Origin: Liolophura sinensis
Lineage: Eukaryota; Mollusca; Polyplacophora; Chitonida; Chitonidae
Assembly (NCBI RefSeq): GCF_032854445.1
Contig: NC_088300.1
Location: 77,923,966-77,987,965 of the forward strand
Length of the DNA: 64,000 nucleotides
Direction: 5' to 3'
Made by a program: the position numbers and the translations under genes
The notes under the pieces: model-generated
What the model was told of the DNA's origin: nothing
Seen by the model: the letters and a program-made list of their open reading frames with translations, nothing else
Databases searched by the model: none
Shown: positions 1 through 10,556 of the stretch, piece after piece
How positions within the stretch are numbered: position 1 is the first letter of the stretch
How the letters are laid out: every line of letters begins with the position of its first letter

Positions 1-182
1 GACGAGTAAAGATACAGAAGTCAGGAGAACTACACAGAGCAGGGACAGAGGAAGCACATTGTTGTGAAGACGCCTCTAGAGGCGGCCACAGGCTGGGCTA
101 GGTCTGTAATACTATGGTCGCACGGACATGTCCACAGTGCTTATACGGTGCACGAACATCACTTACAGACTATCCTGCCAGC
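1..182 (-). other. cpx: Probable complexin 3'UTR, running off the left edge
   Basis: This stretch directly follows the complexin stop codon on the minus strand. I see no polyadenylation signal in it, so the transcript end and any alternative last exon would lie outside the window. No other feature is visible. Confidence 0.6.
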
Positions 183-286
183 TCACTGGACAGTGCACTT
201 GCTTGTGACCTCCCCAACACTGTCAGCCAACTTAGAAGGAATTTCCGAGACCTTAGCTGTGAGCTCACTTAAATTGGAGGGGAATT
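183..286 (-). CDS. cpx: Complexin exon 4 (C-terminus with CAAX box, stop)
   Basis: The acceptor is CTTGTGTTTTCCAG|AATTCC. Two bases complete a lysine codon split with exon 3; then come 33 codons and TGA (185-183). The peptide runs from FPSNLSELTAKV to ADSVGEVTSKCTVQ. The regular Leu/Val/Ile spacing suggests an amphipathic helix. The last four residues, CTVQ, fit a CAAX box, and Gln at the last position favours farnesylation. Fly complexin ends similarly in CVMQ. A lipid anchor on vesicle membranes is therefore inferred. Confidence 0.93.
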
Positions 287-3200
287 CTGGAAAACACAAG
301 GAAACGCACCACAATTGGAGCACGCAAGTCAAAAATAGGGCAGAGATGTAACCAAGCTCAAGTACATGTACATACACCAAATAAGACAGCCATTCAGCTA
401 AGAACTTGCAGGAGCAAAGAAGAAAAAGAAAAACAGATATTATAACATATGGTAGACAGAACATATGTATAGAAGAAGTGTGAGAATGTTTGAGTAGACA
501 GGCCACGCATCAAGGATGTGATATCTGACAGCAATATACAACATTAGGTGTAAGGCGTACAACTGGCCCAGGCTAATAAGGTAACCACAGAAAAACAATG
601 GTGTCATCCTGTAAGGTGTACTTAAATAACATAGTTCTCAGCTATGTATCCAAACTAAATTAATGCAACAATGTTGTTAAGATTAAGTAGCCAAAACAAA
701 CTGCATATAAAAATAATTAGTGATGTCTGAGGTGTAAACTGTAACCAAACCAATATTTGGTATTTCCATGCAAGCCAACATAAACTCTTTGGATCGTGTT
801 GAACTGTATGCAATAAGCATATCTGTGACCATTTCAATAAGAGAAAAAAACTCAAATAACAAGAAAAAAATAATAAGAAAAAGTAACAAAATAACGAAAC
901 ACATTTAAACATAGTTACCTATACACTCTGTTGTAAACAAAATATATGACATACAAATAAGTTCTGAATATTGTTCATTTTCAAATCAATCATCATGAAG
1001 TTAGAAATTATCTCCCCTGAAAAGACCACATTTACTTCCCTTGAATAAAAACTGGTCTCCAACTTACGGACAGGTAAAAATTCATCCTTAGGTAAAAGAA
1101 TTGCAATATAAAGTAAAATCTTAAAATGTAAATGTAATTCCGAATGTTCTCACATTTAATTCCTCCTAAAACCAAGAATTATTACATATGTATAAAACCA
1201 CATTTTGTTCTCTTGACAAAATAAGAGTTTGCCATAGACTTGTATTCTCTCTGCTACATATACACACACATATATGTTTGTATACACTGTATATATAATA
1301 TACATATCTGAATATTCTTTAAGTGGTAAAAATGTCAACAATAACAATGAAGAATGCTACAATATACAGACAGCTTAAACTGTAGTTTTAAATATGCATT
1401 CCACACTAGGCATGCAATAATATATCAGACTCAACCTTGAGCAAAGAAAATTGGTAGGTCATGTACAATTCTCTCTCCTCACCACATGATTTCATATCAT
1501 ACACAGCATATAACACTTTTATCATCTGAAACAGAACTCCTAGTCCTTCATGGAGAATGGAAGATAGGCTGTGTATGTAGGGACAGTTGACCAGCTAGCC
1601 CTACACAAAGTTCATGCAGCAGCATAAAGAAGAGAATTTACTTGCAAACTCGTCGTCATCTGAGTCTGCATTAGCTTCAGCTGCCAACTCCGCCTGAGTC
1701 TTTTTCTTCCTCCCTATCCGGCCCTCGGCTCCTAAAGGCTCTTCTTCAGCTGGAATCTCCTTCTTTTTTAAGCCATACTGCAAACAAAAGATGAAAGCAT
1801 TCGTGTACTCAAAGCTGGTGGGATGACAACAGGCCTACTGCAAACAAAAGATGAAAGCATTCGTGTACTCAAAGCTGGTGGGATGACAACAGGCCTACTG
1901 CAAACAAAAGATGAAAACATTCATGTACTCAAAGCTGGTGGGATGACAACAGGCCTACTGCAAACAAAAGATGGAAGCATTCATGTACTCAAAGCTGGTG
2001 GGATGACAACAAGCCTACTGCAAACAAAAGATGAAAGCATTCGTGTACTCAAAGCTGGTGGGATGACAACAGGCCTACTGCAAACAAAAGATGAAAACAT
2101 TCATGTACTCAAAGCTGGTGGGATGACAACAGGCCTACTGCAAACAAAAGATGGAAGCATTCATGTACTCAAAGCTGGTGGGATGACAACAGGCCTACTG
2201 CAAACAAAAGATGGAAGCATTCATGTACTCAAAGCTGGTGGGATGACAACAGGTTTACTGCAAACAAAAGATGAAAGCATTCGTGTACTCAAAGCTGGTG
2301 GGATGACAACAGGCCTACTGCAAACAAAAGATGAAAGCATTCATGTACTCAAAGCTGGTGGGATGACAACAGGTCTACTGCAAACAAAAGATGAAAGCAT
2401 TCATGTACTCAAAGCTGGTGGGATGACAACAGGCCTACTGCAAACAAAAGATGAAAGCATTCATGTATTCAAAGCTGGTGGGATGACAACAGGCCTACTG
2501 CAAACAAAAGATGAAAGCATTCGTGTACTCAAAGCTGGTGGGATGACAACAGGTCTACTGCAAACAAAAGATGAAAGCATTCATGTACTCAAAGCTGGTG
2601 GGATGACAACAGGTCTACTGCAAACAATAGATGAAAGCATTCATGTACTCAAAGCTGGTGGGATGACAACAGGCCTACTGCAAACAAAAGATGAAAGCAT
2701 TCATGTACTCAAAGCTGGTGGGATGACAACAGGCCTACTGCAAACAAAAGATGAAAACATTCATGTACTCAAAGCTGGTGGGATGACAACAGGCCTACTG
2801 CAAACAAAAGATGAAAGCATTCGTGTACTCAAAGCTGGTGGGATGACAACAGGCCTACTGCAAACAAAAGATGGAAGCATTCATGTACTCAAAGCTGGTG
2901 GGATGACAACAGGTTTACTGCAAACAAAAGATGAAAGCATTCGTGTACTCAAAGCTGGTGGGATGACAACAGGCCTACTGCAAACAAAAGATGAAAGCAT
3001 TCATGTACTCAAAGCTGGTGGGATGACAACAGGCCTACTGCAAACAAAAGATGAAAGCATTCATGTACTCAAAGCTGGTGGGATGACAACAGGCCTACTG
3101 CAAACAAAAGATGAAAGCATTCATGTACTCAAAGCTGGTGGGATGACAACAGGCCTACTGCAAACAAAAGATGAAAGCATTCATGTATTCAAAGCTGGTG

Positions 3201-6200
3201 GGATGACAACAGGCCTACTGCAAACAAAAGATGAAAGCATTCATGTACTCAAAGCTGGTGGGATGACAACAGGCCTACTGCAAACAAAAGATGAAAGCAT
3301 TCGTGTACTCAAAGCTGGTGGGATGACAACAGGCCTACTGTAAACAAAAGATGGAAGCATTCATGTACTCAAAGCTGGTGGGATGACAACAGGCCTGCTG
3401 CAAACAAAAGATGAAAGCATTCGTGTACTCAAAGCTGGTGGGATGACAACAGGTCTACTGCAAACAAAAGATGAAAGCATTCATGTACTCAAAGCTGGTG
3501 GGATGACAACAGGTTTACTGCAAACAAAAGATGAAAGCATTCGTGTACTCAAAGCTGGTGGGATGGCAACAGGCCTGCTGATCTCTAGTGGACAAATGCA
3601 ATCCAACAAATTATTGCCATTTACATATTGTCATATGTAGTCCTCAGAGCCACTTAAATAGCCTGACCAGTTACATGTATCGCTGCCATCTACACATACC
3701 CAAACCTGACCAGCAATGATAGGTTATGTCTATCAATGCTCAGTACACATACCCCCAGCCTGACCAATGATGACAGGTTACATGTATCACTGCTCGCTAC
3801 ATATACCTGCAGCCTGACCAATGATTTTTTTTTTTTTTTTTGATTGGTGTTTTACGCCGTACTCAAGAATATTTCACTTATACGACGGCGGCCAGCATTA
3901 TGGTGGGTGGAAACCGGGCAGAGCCCGGGGGAAACCCACGACCATCCGCAGGTTGCAGGTTCCTTCTCACGTACGGCCGCCAGCATGAGGACTTGAACTC
4001 ACAGCGACCGCATTGGTAAGAGACTCCTGGGTCATTACGCTGCGCTAGCGCTTTAACCGACTGAGCCACGGAGGCCCCGCCTGACCAATGAGGACACCAG
4101 CCTGACCGGCGATGACAGGATGCATGTATCACTGCTCGCTAAATATACCTGCAGCCTGACCGGCGATGAAAGGCTGCATGTATCAATGCTCGCTACACAT
4201 AGCACCAGCCTGACCAATAAGGACAGGTTACATGTATCACTGCTCATTACACATACCCCCAGCCCGACCTGCGATGATAGACTGCATGTATCAATGCTCG
4301 CTACACATACCCCCAGCCCGACCTGCGATGATAGACTGCATGTATCAATGCTCGCTACACATACCCCCAGCCCGACCTGTGATGATAGACTGCATGTATC
4401 ACTGCTCGCTACATATACCCCCAGCCTGACCGGCGATGACAGGCTGCATGTATCACTGCTCGCTACATATACCTGCAGCCTGACCAATGAGGACACCAGC
4501 CTGACCGGCGATGATAGACTGCATGTATCACTGCTCACTACATATACCTGCAGCCTGACCAATGATGACACCAGCCTGATCGGCGATGATAGGCTGCATA
4601 TATCACTGCTCGCTACATATACCCCCAGCCTGACCGGCGATGACAGACTGCATGTATCACTGCTCGCTACATATACCTGCAGCCTGACCAATGAGGACAC
4701 CAGCCTGACCGGCGATGACAGGATGCATGTATCACTGATCGCTAAATATACCCCCAGCCTGACCGGCGATGAAAGGCTGCATGTATCAATGCTCGCTACA
4801 CATAGCACCAGCCTGACCAATAATGACAGGATGCATGTATCACTGCTCGCTACATATACCTGCAGCCTGACCAATGAGGACACCAGCCTGACCGGCAATG
4901 ATAGGCTGCATGTATCACTGCTCGCTACACATAGCACCAGCCTGACTGGCTGGTGTCCCCTGCTCACTTTGTCTTGCATGGACTCAATAACCGTGTAATG
5001 CCTGCATACAGCTACACACTGTGCTGCCTGCTCACTTTGTCTCGTATGGACTGCCTCATGCCTTCCCTCTCCTCCTCCATCTTCCGGTGTTTCTCCTTCC
5101 TCTTCTCCTCAGCCTCTAGTCTCGCCTGGACAATCTCGGGATCTTCCCCTCCTGCCTCTCCCTCACCACCCTCTTCTGTCTCCTCCTCTTTGTCCCCCAG
5201 AGCTCCTGTACAACAACAACAACATCATTTCACTTGTATGATGAGGGTAGTCCCTTCCTGTATTATCCTTCACAAACCTAACTGAGGTCTTTCACCATAA
5301 CACTGTATATAAATCTTGAAAGAAGACTGTTAAAATCAGGAAACTGACAAATTACGTGCAAACTTTAGTAAACTTTCAGGGAAAGTCTTCTATTTGAAAA
5401 AACACTAATCTCTGAGCCTTATCCAGGAAGTGATGAAAATCCTTGCAATCTTCAATATTTTGAACAAACTCAATCTCAGATAGACATTAGGTTGAGATTC
5501 TATTAGCTTTCCATTGGCTAAATTACATCCATATCAAGGAAAACTTCTGCTTTATTCGAAAGAGGAAAGAAAAAAGAAACAACAGTAAACAACATTAACA
5601 AAAAATAAAGATAAACTACTGACAATCACCTGTGAATTAGAGAATTTTAATAAAACTACTGTACATATGGACATCTAGAAGCCAGGTGAGGTCTGCTCAA
5701 GCTGTATGTGACAGTGACACAGGGGATAGTCAGAGGGTAAATGACTAGTCCCTGACAGTACTGTTACAGTCACTCTATGTTTCATCACACACACATGTAC
5801 ATTGTGGATAAGGGCTTCTTAACAGTCTCTGTAATTGTACAGATATTGTGACAAAGTGAGTGAGTGAGTGAGTGAGTGCTTGGGGCTTAATGTCGTACTT
5901 AACAATTATTCAGTTACATGATGATAACAACAAAGACCAGGTAATCCTATAACCAATGAAAATAACATCTATACCAGAATTGCAGCTTTTTTATATTATA
6001 TCTTTTGAATATTTTCTAAATCACATTATCTTGGCACATTCTCAAAAACATTCTCAAAACAGGGAACAATGTCCGCTTGTAATCCTTGCTCTCTGTGTTT
6101 CTAGACGCCCAAGACTACAAGGTTTCTGCCAACAGGATTACATAAAATCTCTATGCTTGATAGCTGTCTATAACAAAGGCAAGTGGCTATCAAGTAGAAG

Positions 6201-9200
6201 AAATAACTTTGTCACAAATGATATCAAGCAAAAGCACTCTACAAATTACTGTTCACTTTATGTGATTTCCTACACTGCATTCAACAACTAAAGAGATATG
6301 AAGACAAATAATGGACAGTGTTTGTGCCATCCAACACTGGAGGATAGCGCATCAATCAGAGACATCAGGTTGTGCAATCTAGCTGCTTTCACAGCCTGTC
6401 AGCCCTAGTGCACAATAAACACTGCCTCCACACAGTTTACAATCTTCACATTCAATAAATCACAAGTAGAAAAGTAGGTGGAAAAATAAATGTCGGATGT
6501 AAATTATATATGAACATGAGCAGATGGTGTGCAGTATCGGTCTTAACTCAGAAACAATATAGATGGCTTATAGGAATTTCTTAACCATTCCAAACATCTG
6601 CACTTTAGGAGCTCCTATAGCCTGATGTGTCTCTCCTCCACATGATGAAAATATGTGCACCATGCTGAGCCATGACGTCACAGATAAAACCCTCCTATTT
6701 GTCCACTGTTAATTCATGAGCACTTTTTGGGAACTTTGAACATCTCCAGAAAGAAAACAACAGAAAAATGCAGAGAGACTTGACAGGAAACTAAATCTTG
6801 GAGCACATAAACCTTTGGAAATCTTGAGCAAACAAATTGAACGTATTCAACAAAAAGCAAACTCTCAAGGCCATAAATGTCCTTGGGAGTTTATCGGTAT
6901 GTGATTTTTACATGTTTTATCAATATTGCTTCCACCTTACTTCCTGGCCAACTGTCTCAATTACTCTACATGGATGTACAGTGCTAATATGGCTGCTTCC
7001 CCACATCAAGCAACACTACATTGTACATTATCAACTGGCCGTTTCCAATTTCATGTAATTAAAATGTCAGCCAGTGCACTATTGATGATCTCTTGTAAAT
7101 ATTACCAGTTCTAGAAACAAGAATGTTGCATGCATCATTACATGTATACACACAAGTTAATCTCCAGTTACACTGAACATAAGTGTGGTTTACATGTAGC
7201 AATCTTTAGCACAAGCTGTAGTTCAGCAGCCTAGTAGATATTGGTGTCAGTGGATACATCTCTCTTGACCTATAATGTCTTCTATCATCACCAGAACATT
7301 TGTGGTGCAATTTGTTTCAGTGGGGAAAAACCCTCCATCACAACAACCCTGGTTATTATTCATGTAGTTGAGCACCATCAGGAGATAGGGGAGATTAATG
7401 GATTTATTGATGTCACATTATAGGTGGTTATTCATCTACATATATGTACACATACATGTATTGTGCTGATCTTTGCACACTACTGCTGACTGTGCCAAAG
7501 GACCTGGCTCTATGTGCTCATACCATACCATACAAATAATAAGGTACATGACCTAAAAGTTTGCCCGTGATGCACATTTGGTCTGATTCTGAGAGTTCTG
7601 TTGACCTTTAAAAGAAAAAGTTGTTTTTAGGTATGTTTAGAATGTAGTGTGATATCCTACTGGAAACAAAAATTAATATTATGACATTTATTTGCCCCCC
7701 ATAAATGTAATTTTTGGGCCAAATTTTAGATCATTTACCACAGGGCATTTTGCCACCATCTACACATGTATATAGCCATGGCTGGTCCTTCACTTAAGCT
7801 AAGACAGATTTATACAAATGGAGCCCGGATAAGACACCCAATCAAACACCTTACAGTGTAGGAACCACCTGCCCAGCGCAACGCTAAAAGCTTTAGTCTA
7901 AGGGAAGCCACCAATTAAAATACACAGGGATCCTGACAAACACTGAAAAGCCATTGGCCATTGCGTTATATTATATGGCCACCAGCTTAGTTCAATCATA
8001 GCAGACAGAAGGGCAGAGTGGATCCAGAGCACTTCAGCTTCCTGCCAAACGTCTTATCAATAATTAAGGTGACTCGCTACACTCTGTCGTTGATCATGCC
8101 ACCAGGAAAATCTCACATGATCACGCTATCTAACTTCATAAACTTATCTCTCAGATATGGACAATGGCATCTGCGGCTGTTCATCGTACAATGGATAACA
8201 ATGAAATTACTCTTTGAAAGGGTTCAACAAGAGCACCTTGGTCAGTGAAGTGTGATTAAATGAAGAGAAACAAAGGAATTCTATTGGACTGCTAAATTAG
8301 TAATGGAAAGAAAACTACACGTAGATGATATAATCAACGAAGGTAATCAATAACATTGATCAACCCTAGTCTCATTGGCATTCTCTGTCTACTAATCTAT
8401 ACAGTGCAACAAAATTAAGTTCCCCCAAAAATGTTGTTTGATATTTCCCTTGATATGTACCAGATCGCAATGAAATTTTGCACACACCATCCCAGTAATC
8501 TGGTGGAAGTGGTATATTAAGGATTAACATGCAGGTGCAGTTGTTGGCTAATGGGCATGCGCAAACTGAAAATCGGTTGGTTTTGAAAATTTCTCAGATT
8601 TCATCAGAGAATTCGTGCTACCAGTCCTGAAATATTTGTGCGGGTGGGCATTAAGGACATGACACACACCACAAGAAATTCATGCAGTTAAACATGACCT
8701 GCATCAGTTTTGAGATGCCACCTTCAGGAAGAGTGGTTAACCATCCTGCAACAATGAATCGCACGCCTCATCAACACAATGCGAGCACGTTGTCGAAATG
8801 TGATACTGTCTCATGGCGGCTACACATGATATTGATAATTACTGGTCATTGAGTGAAAATGATTGAATTCTGTGATAAAATAAAGAATTGTCTTTGAAAA
8901 ATCTGGTTGACTCCTTTTGTGAAATTTTCAAAATCGACTGATTTTCAGTTTGCAATTGCCCATTAGCGCACAACTGCACCTGCACGTTAATCCTTAATAT
9001 ACAACGTCCACCAGATTACTGGGATGGTGTGTGCAAAATTTCATTGCGATCTGGTACATATCAAGGGAGATATCAAACATCGTTTTGGGGGACTTACTTT
9101 TGTTGCACTGTGTAGTTGAACAGTCTCCATGTGTGGAAGGTGTCAAACAGAGTTATTCTCAGAATCATTTCAACAAAGGTGCTTTTTGCTAGGACACTTC

Positions 9201-9632
9201 ATGTATTTCGGCGTGAAAGAACAACGCAAAAATATCGCTCCTGTGTTTGACTTAAGAGCAACCATAAAAACCAAGACAATATGTGTAAGCACATATAGCA
9301 TAGTGTAAAATAAATAAACTCATTTCATCCTGATAACAAATCCTCTTGTTATTCAGGCTTTTAAATCATGCAAAGACTTACACAATTGATCACTTGTACA
9401 TTTTTACATGGTGTAATTATTTAATCTGATATCCACAGTTCTTTCAATAAAGATTGTTTCTATATTGAAAGTTTCAGATTACTTGCCCCGCAAGATGAAT
9501 GCAGTAGTTTAACATCAACAACAGCATGTCGACCATCCAGTCTCCCATCTATATTCATCTCTGGTCCAACAAAGCCTTACCTTTTACAGATTTAAGCTGG
9601 TTGCCCACCATCTGTTTGGCAATAAAAGCCAT
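183..9632 (-). CDS. cpx: Complexin, whole coding sequence in four exons
   Basis: Join of 9632-9581, 5205-5036, 1777-1642 and 286-183 on the minus strand: 462 nt, 153 aa plus TGA. Complexins are small cytosolic presynaptic proteins that bind the assembled SNARE bundle and both clamp and promote synaptic vesicle fusion. What is seen: an N-terminal segment beginning MAFIAKQMVGNQ, as in invertebrate complexins; an acidic stretch at residues 22-41; a charged helix at about 42-80 with the signature RKEKHRKMEEEREGMRQ followed by SIRDKYGLKKKE; a basic RKKKT motif near residues 97-101; and a C-terminal CAAX-type box, Cys150-Thr-Val-Gln153. By alignment with vertebrate complexin 1, the SNARE-contacting Arg48, Arg59, Arg63, Ile66 and Tyr70 correspond to Arg53, Arg64, Arg68, Ile71 and Tyr75 here; Tyr52 is His57, as in the fly. 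All introns are GT-AG and phases agree (1, 0, 1). Length is close to that of fly complexin. Identification rests on recalled family sequence, not a search. Confidence 0.96.
287..1641 (-). other. Complexin intron 3
   Basis: AT-rich intron sequence, bounded by GTAAAT (donor) and TTTTCCAG (acceptor) on the minus strand. It contains A-rich and T-rich runs near 840-900 and alternating TA/CA stretches near 1255-1310. I see no exon or mobile element in it. Confidence 0.7.
1642..1777 (-). CDS. cpx: Complexin exon 3 (end of central helix, C-terminal linker)
   Basis: The acceptor is CATCTTTTGTTTGCAG|TATGGC and the donor is TTTGCAA|GTAAAT. The 136 nt give 45 codons (residues 75-119) and one base. It starts with YGLKKKEIPAEEE, including the key Tyr75, and contains GRIGRKKKTQAELAAEAN, matching the RKKKTPEELAAEA stretch of fly complexin, then an acidic DSDDDEF. 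The intron side of the acceptor is the first unit of a 60 bp minisatellite, so the same acceptor sequence is repeated many times upstream. Confidence 0.95.
1778..3577. repeat. 60 bp minisatellite, 30 units, abutting complexin exon 3
   Basis: Thirty head-to-tail units of exactly 60 bp, with only scattered substitutions (gaaagc/gaaaac/ggaagc, cgtgta/catgta, ggccta/ggtcta/ggttta). The array starts at the first intron base next to the exon 3 acceptor and ends at about 3577, where a final partial unit changes into unrelated sequence. On the minus strand each unit ends in CTTTTGTTTGCAG, a pyrimidine-rich splice acceptor identical to the one used by exon 3. Because 60 is a multiple of 3, the plus strand reads as a 506-codon open frame of 20-residue repeats. 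That frame is a by-product of the repeat, not a gene. Confidence 0.97.
3655..4952. repeat. Composite minisatellite (about 54 bp plus 21 bp sub-units) in complexin intron 2
   Basis: Repeats of the type cctgaccggcgatgacagg, then ctgcatgtatcactgctcgc, then tacatatacccccag (about 54 bp), some with an extra 21 bp block (cctgaccaatgaggacacca). The first units, at 3655-3824, are more diverged. A SINE interrupts the array at 3825-4078. Sub-unit lengths are multiples of 3, so both strands show open frames of about 290-308 codons that I regard as artefacts. Confidence 0.9.
3825..4078 (-). mobile_element. tRNA-derived SINE, family A, near full length
   Basis: On the minus strand it begins GGGGCCTCCGTGGCTCAGTCGG with an A-box-like TGGCTCAGTCGGTTAAAGCG and a B-box-like GTGAGTTCAAGTCC, so the head comes from a tRNA and carries an internal pol III promoter. 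A central domain and a conserved tail (TGAAATATTCTTGAGTACGG, then CGTAAAACACCAATCA) follow, with a terminal A-run. It is flanked by 13 bp direct repeats (3812-3824 and 4079-4091, gcctgaccaatga), although that word also occurs in the host minisatellite. A small deletion removes part of the central region relative to the copy at 37858. The architecture fits the molluscan V-SINE type (RUDI is a possibility), but I cannot verify the family name. Confidence 0.88.
5036..5205 (-). CDS. cpx: Complexin exon 2 (accessory and central helix)
   Basis: The acceptor is TTGTTGTTGTACAG|GAGCTC and the donor is GACAAA|GTGAGC. The 170 nt give two bases completing a glycine codon and 56 codons, residues 19-74, from ALGDKEEE to IRDK. 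It holds the acidic linker, the accessory helix and nearly all of the SNARE-binding central helix, including Arg53, His57, Arg64, Arg68 and Ile71. The exon ends in phase 0 exactly before the Tyr75 codon. Codons are G-rich at third positions, unlike the AT-rich surroundings. Confidence 0.97.
5206..8401 (-). other. Complexin intron 1, left part
   Basis: Intron sequence running from the exon 2 acceptor towards exon 1. Apart from a SINE tail at 5855-5903, I see no coding exon or repeat array. Open frames here are short and unlike any protein I recognise. Confidence 0.6.
5855..5903 (-). mobile_element. SINE family B, 3' tail fragment
   Basis: A (GTGA)n run followed by gcttggggcttaatgtcgta reads on the minus strand as TACGACATTAAGCCCCAAGC with an (ACTC)n tail. 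This is the same 3' end as the family B copies at 60841 and 62290. The head and body are missing, so it is a strongly 5'-truncated copy. Confidence 0.7.
8402..9110 (+). mobile_element. Internally deleted Tc1/mariner-type transposon (MITE-like)
   Basis: Two long terminal inverted repeats of about 190 bp (8402-8593 and 8921-9110) start with CAGTGCAACAAAA and match over most of their length, with scattered substitutions. A TA lies directly left of the element; the right flank is TG, consistent with a mutated TA target duplication. About 330 bp remain between the repeats, with a recognisable piece of a transposase 3' end. Length is 709 bp, far short of an autonomous element. It sits in complexin intron 1. 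Confidence 0.88.
8725..8835 (+). pseudogene. Broken C-terminal remnant of a Tc1/mariner transposase
   Basis: One frame reads EEWLTILQQ, a stop, IARLINTMRARCRNVILSHG and GYT before further stops. The pattern (Trp, then Ile, an Arg-Leu-Ile-x-x-Met-x-x-Arg-Cys core, and a final His-Gly-Gly-Tyr-Thr) matches the conserved end of Tc1-family transposases. The catalytic DDE/D region is absent. In-frame stops and the loss of everything upstream show it is a dead fragment. Confidence 0.75.
9111..9578 (-). other. Complexin intron 1, right part
   Basis: Between the Tc1/mariner element and the exon 1 donor. AT-rich, with no repeat or exon visible. Confidence 0.6.
9581..9632 (-). CDS. cpx: Complexin coding exon 1 (start codon)
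   Basis: Encodes MAFIAKQMVGNQLKSVK plus the first base of a glycine codon. The start ATG (9632-9630) has a strong context, ACC before and G after. The donor is AAAAG|GTAAGG at 9580-9579. The split codon is completed by GA from exon 2, giving Lys-Gly-Ala, the usual junction between the N-terminal segment and the acidic region. This N-terminal segment is the part of complexin that activates fusion. Confidence 0.95.
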
Positions 9633-9805
9633 GGTAAGTGCTTTCTGATGTCCTGTACAAAGCCTGGTAGTACTGTGAAGCTAATGTCCTCTGGGAAGGA
9701 TGGCTTGGCCAGACACAGACTGCTGGCAATGACAGGAGGACTAGGGTCAAACTGTGGATGTATCTACCAGCTAGCAGAGCTAGGGCTGTTACATCGGTCT
9801 TCTCT
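9633..9805 (-). other. cpx: Complexin 5'UTR part of the start-codon exon
   Basis: An acceptor with a long T-rich tract (TGTTTGTTTTTTCAG) precedes position 9805, so the start-codon exon probably reads 9805-9581 with 173 nt of leader. A second possible acceptor (TTTGTACAG) lies before 9652 and would leave only 20 nt of leader. In the longer form there is a single upstream ATG, immediately followed by TAA (9794-9789), and no other ATG before the true start. The transcription start must lie further right, in at least one non-coding exon. Confidence 0.7.
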
Positions 9806-10556
9806 CTGAAAAAACAAACACATCACTGATGAGAACAAACATCTGTAGACCTTGCACATAATCCTTGCACATAAATTTTGTCTGAAATATGGATACATAG
9901 TGTAACATAATTCACGAACTAGTACAGTTCCATCTGGATAAGATATCTAAATAAACAAGAGCCTTTTCAAGACCAGTGTTCTCCCGTTAATATTCTCCTG
10001 TTATATTATAAAACTCTGAACGATCTGATTTCTTGTCTAAATTGGACAAAACTGTCATGTTCTGGACAATAACTCACAATGTTGTCCATCATACCGACCC
10101 TGCACTAGTGCATGTATATGTGCAGGTTTCACAGTTTCCTGAACAATTCACCTCGTACACCTATGGGGTGAAATGTTTTCTAAGTCTAAATAGTTTTCTG
10201 GATACTTGGGGTATGCTATTGTTGTATTTGGCTCCTACAATGTATTATTTCCACCCTTAACATGCAAAATCTGAATTGTCTCCTGCTGTTTTCTGGGTAT
10301 AACTTCAAGTTAGCCTCTGGAAAAGGGGAAAAGTTTTAACCTCTGGTCTAAATTATGTCTTTAAATGAATAAAATAAACCAGGCAGAGAATGTTATGTGA
10401 TAATGCTTTCTCCATTTCCAGGAAGATGCATTTTGTTGCGACACATAATCAGGTTTCCCATGCGACCTGGCTTGTTCGACATACTACCCAATGCTGCTAG
10501 ATTTGTGGGTGGTCGGTAATCATAGCAAACTCAGGACTAACTTGTTATACCTAAAT
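9806..10556. other. Upstream intron of complexin, unremarkable
   Basis: Lies immediately upstream of the start-codon exon acceptor on the minus strand. I see no exon, RNA gene or mobile element in it. Confidence 0.5.

Noticed and set aside
1823-3343. 506-codon plus-strand open frame of 20-residue repeats (MTTGLLQTKD...)
   Set aside because: It arises from a 60 bp minisatellite in a complexin intron. It has no promoter, no unique ends and no start outside the repeat, and the opposite strand carries the real gene.
1778-3577. CRISPR-like array
   Set aside because: Units are contiguous with no unique spacers, lie in an animal intron, and have no cas genes nearby.
4053-4998. Overlapping open frames of about 300 codons on both strands
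   Set aside because: Repeat sub-units are multiples of 3, so both strands stay open; partly overlaps a SINE. No sign of selection on a protein.
9633-9770. Extra coding sequence upstream of the complexin ATG
   Set aside because: An open segment exists in another frame (ending in FTVLPGFVQDIRKHL), but it has no ATG and runs out of frame through the conserved start; treated as leader.
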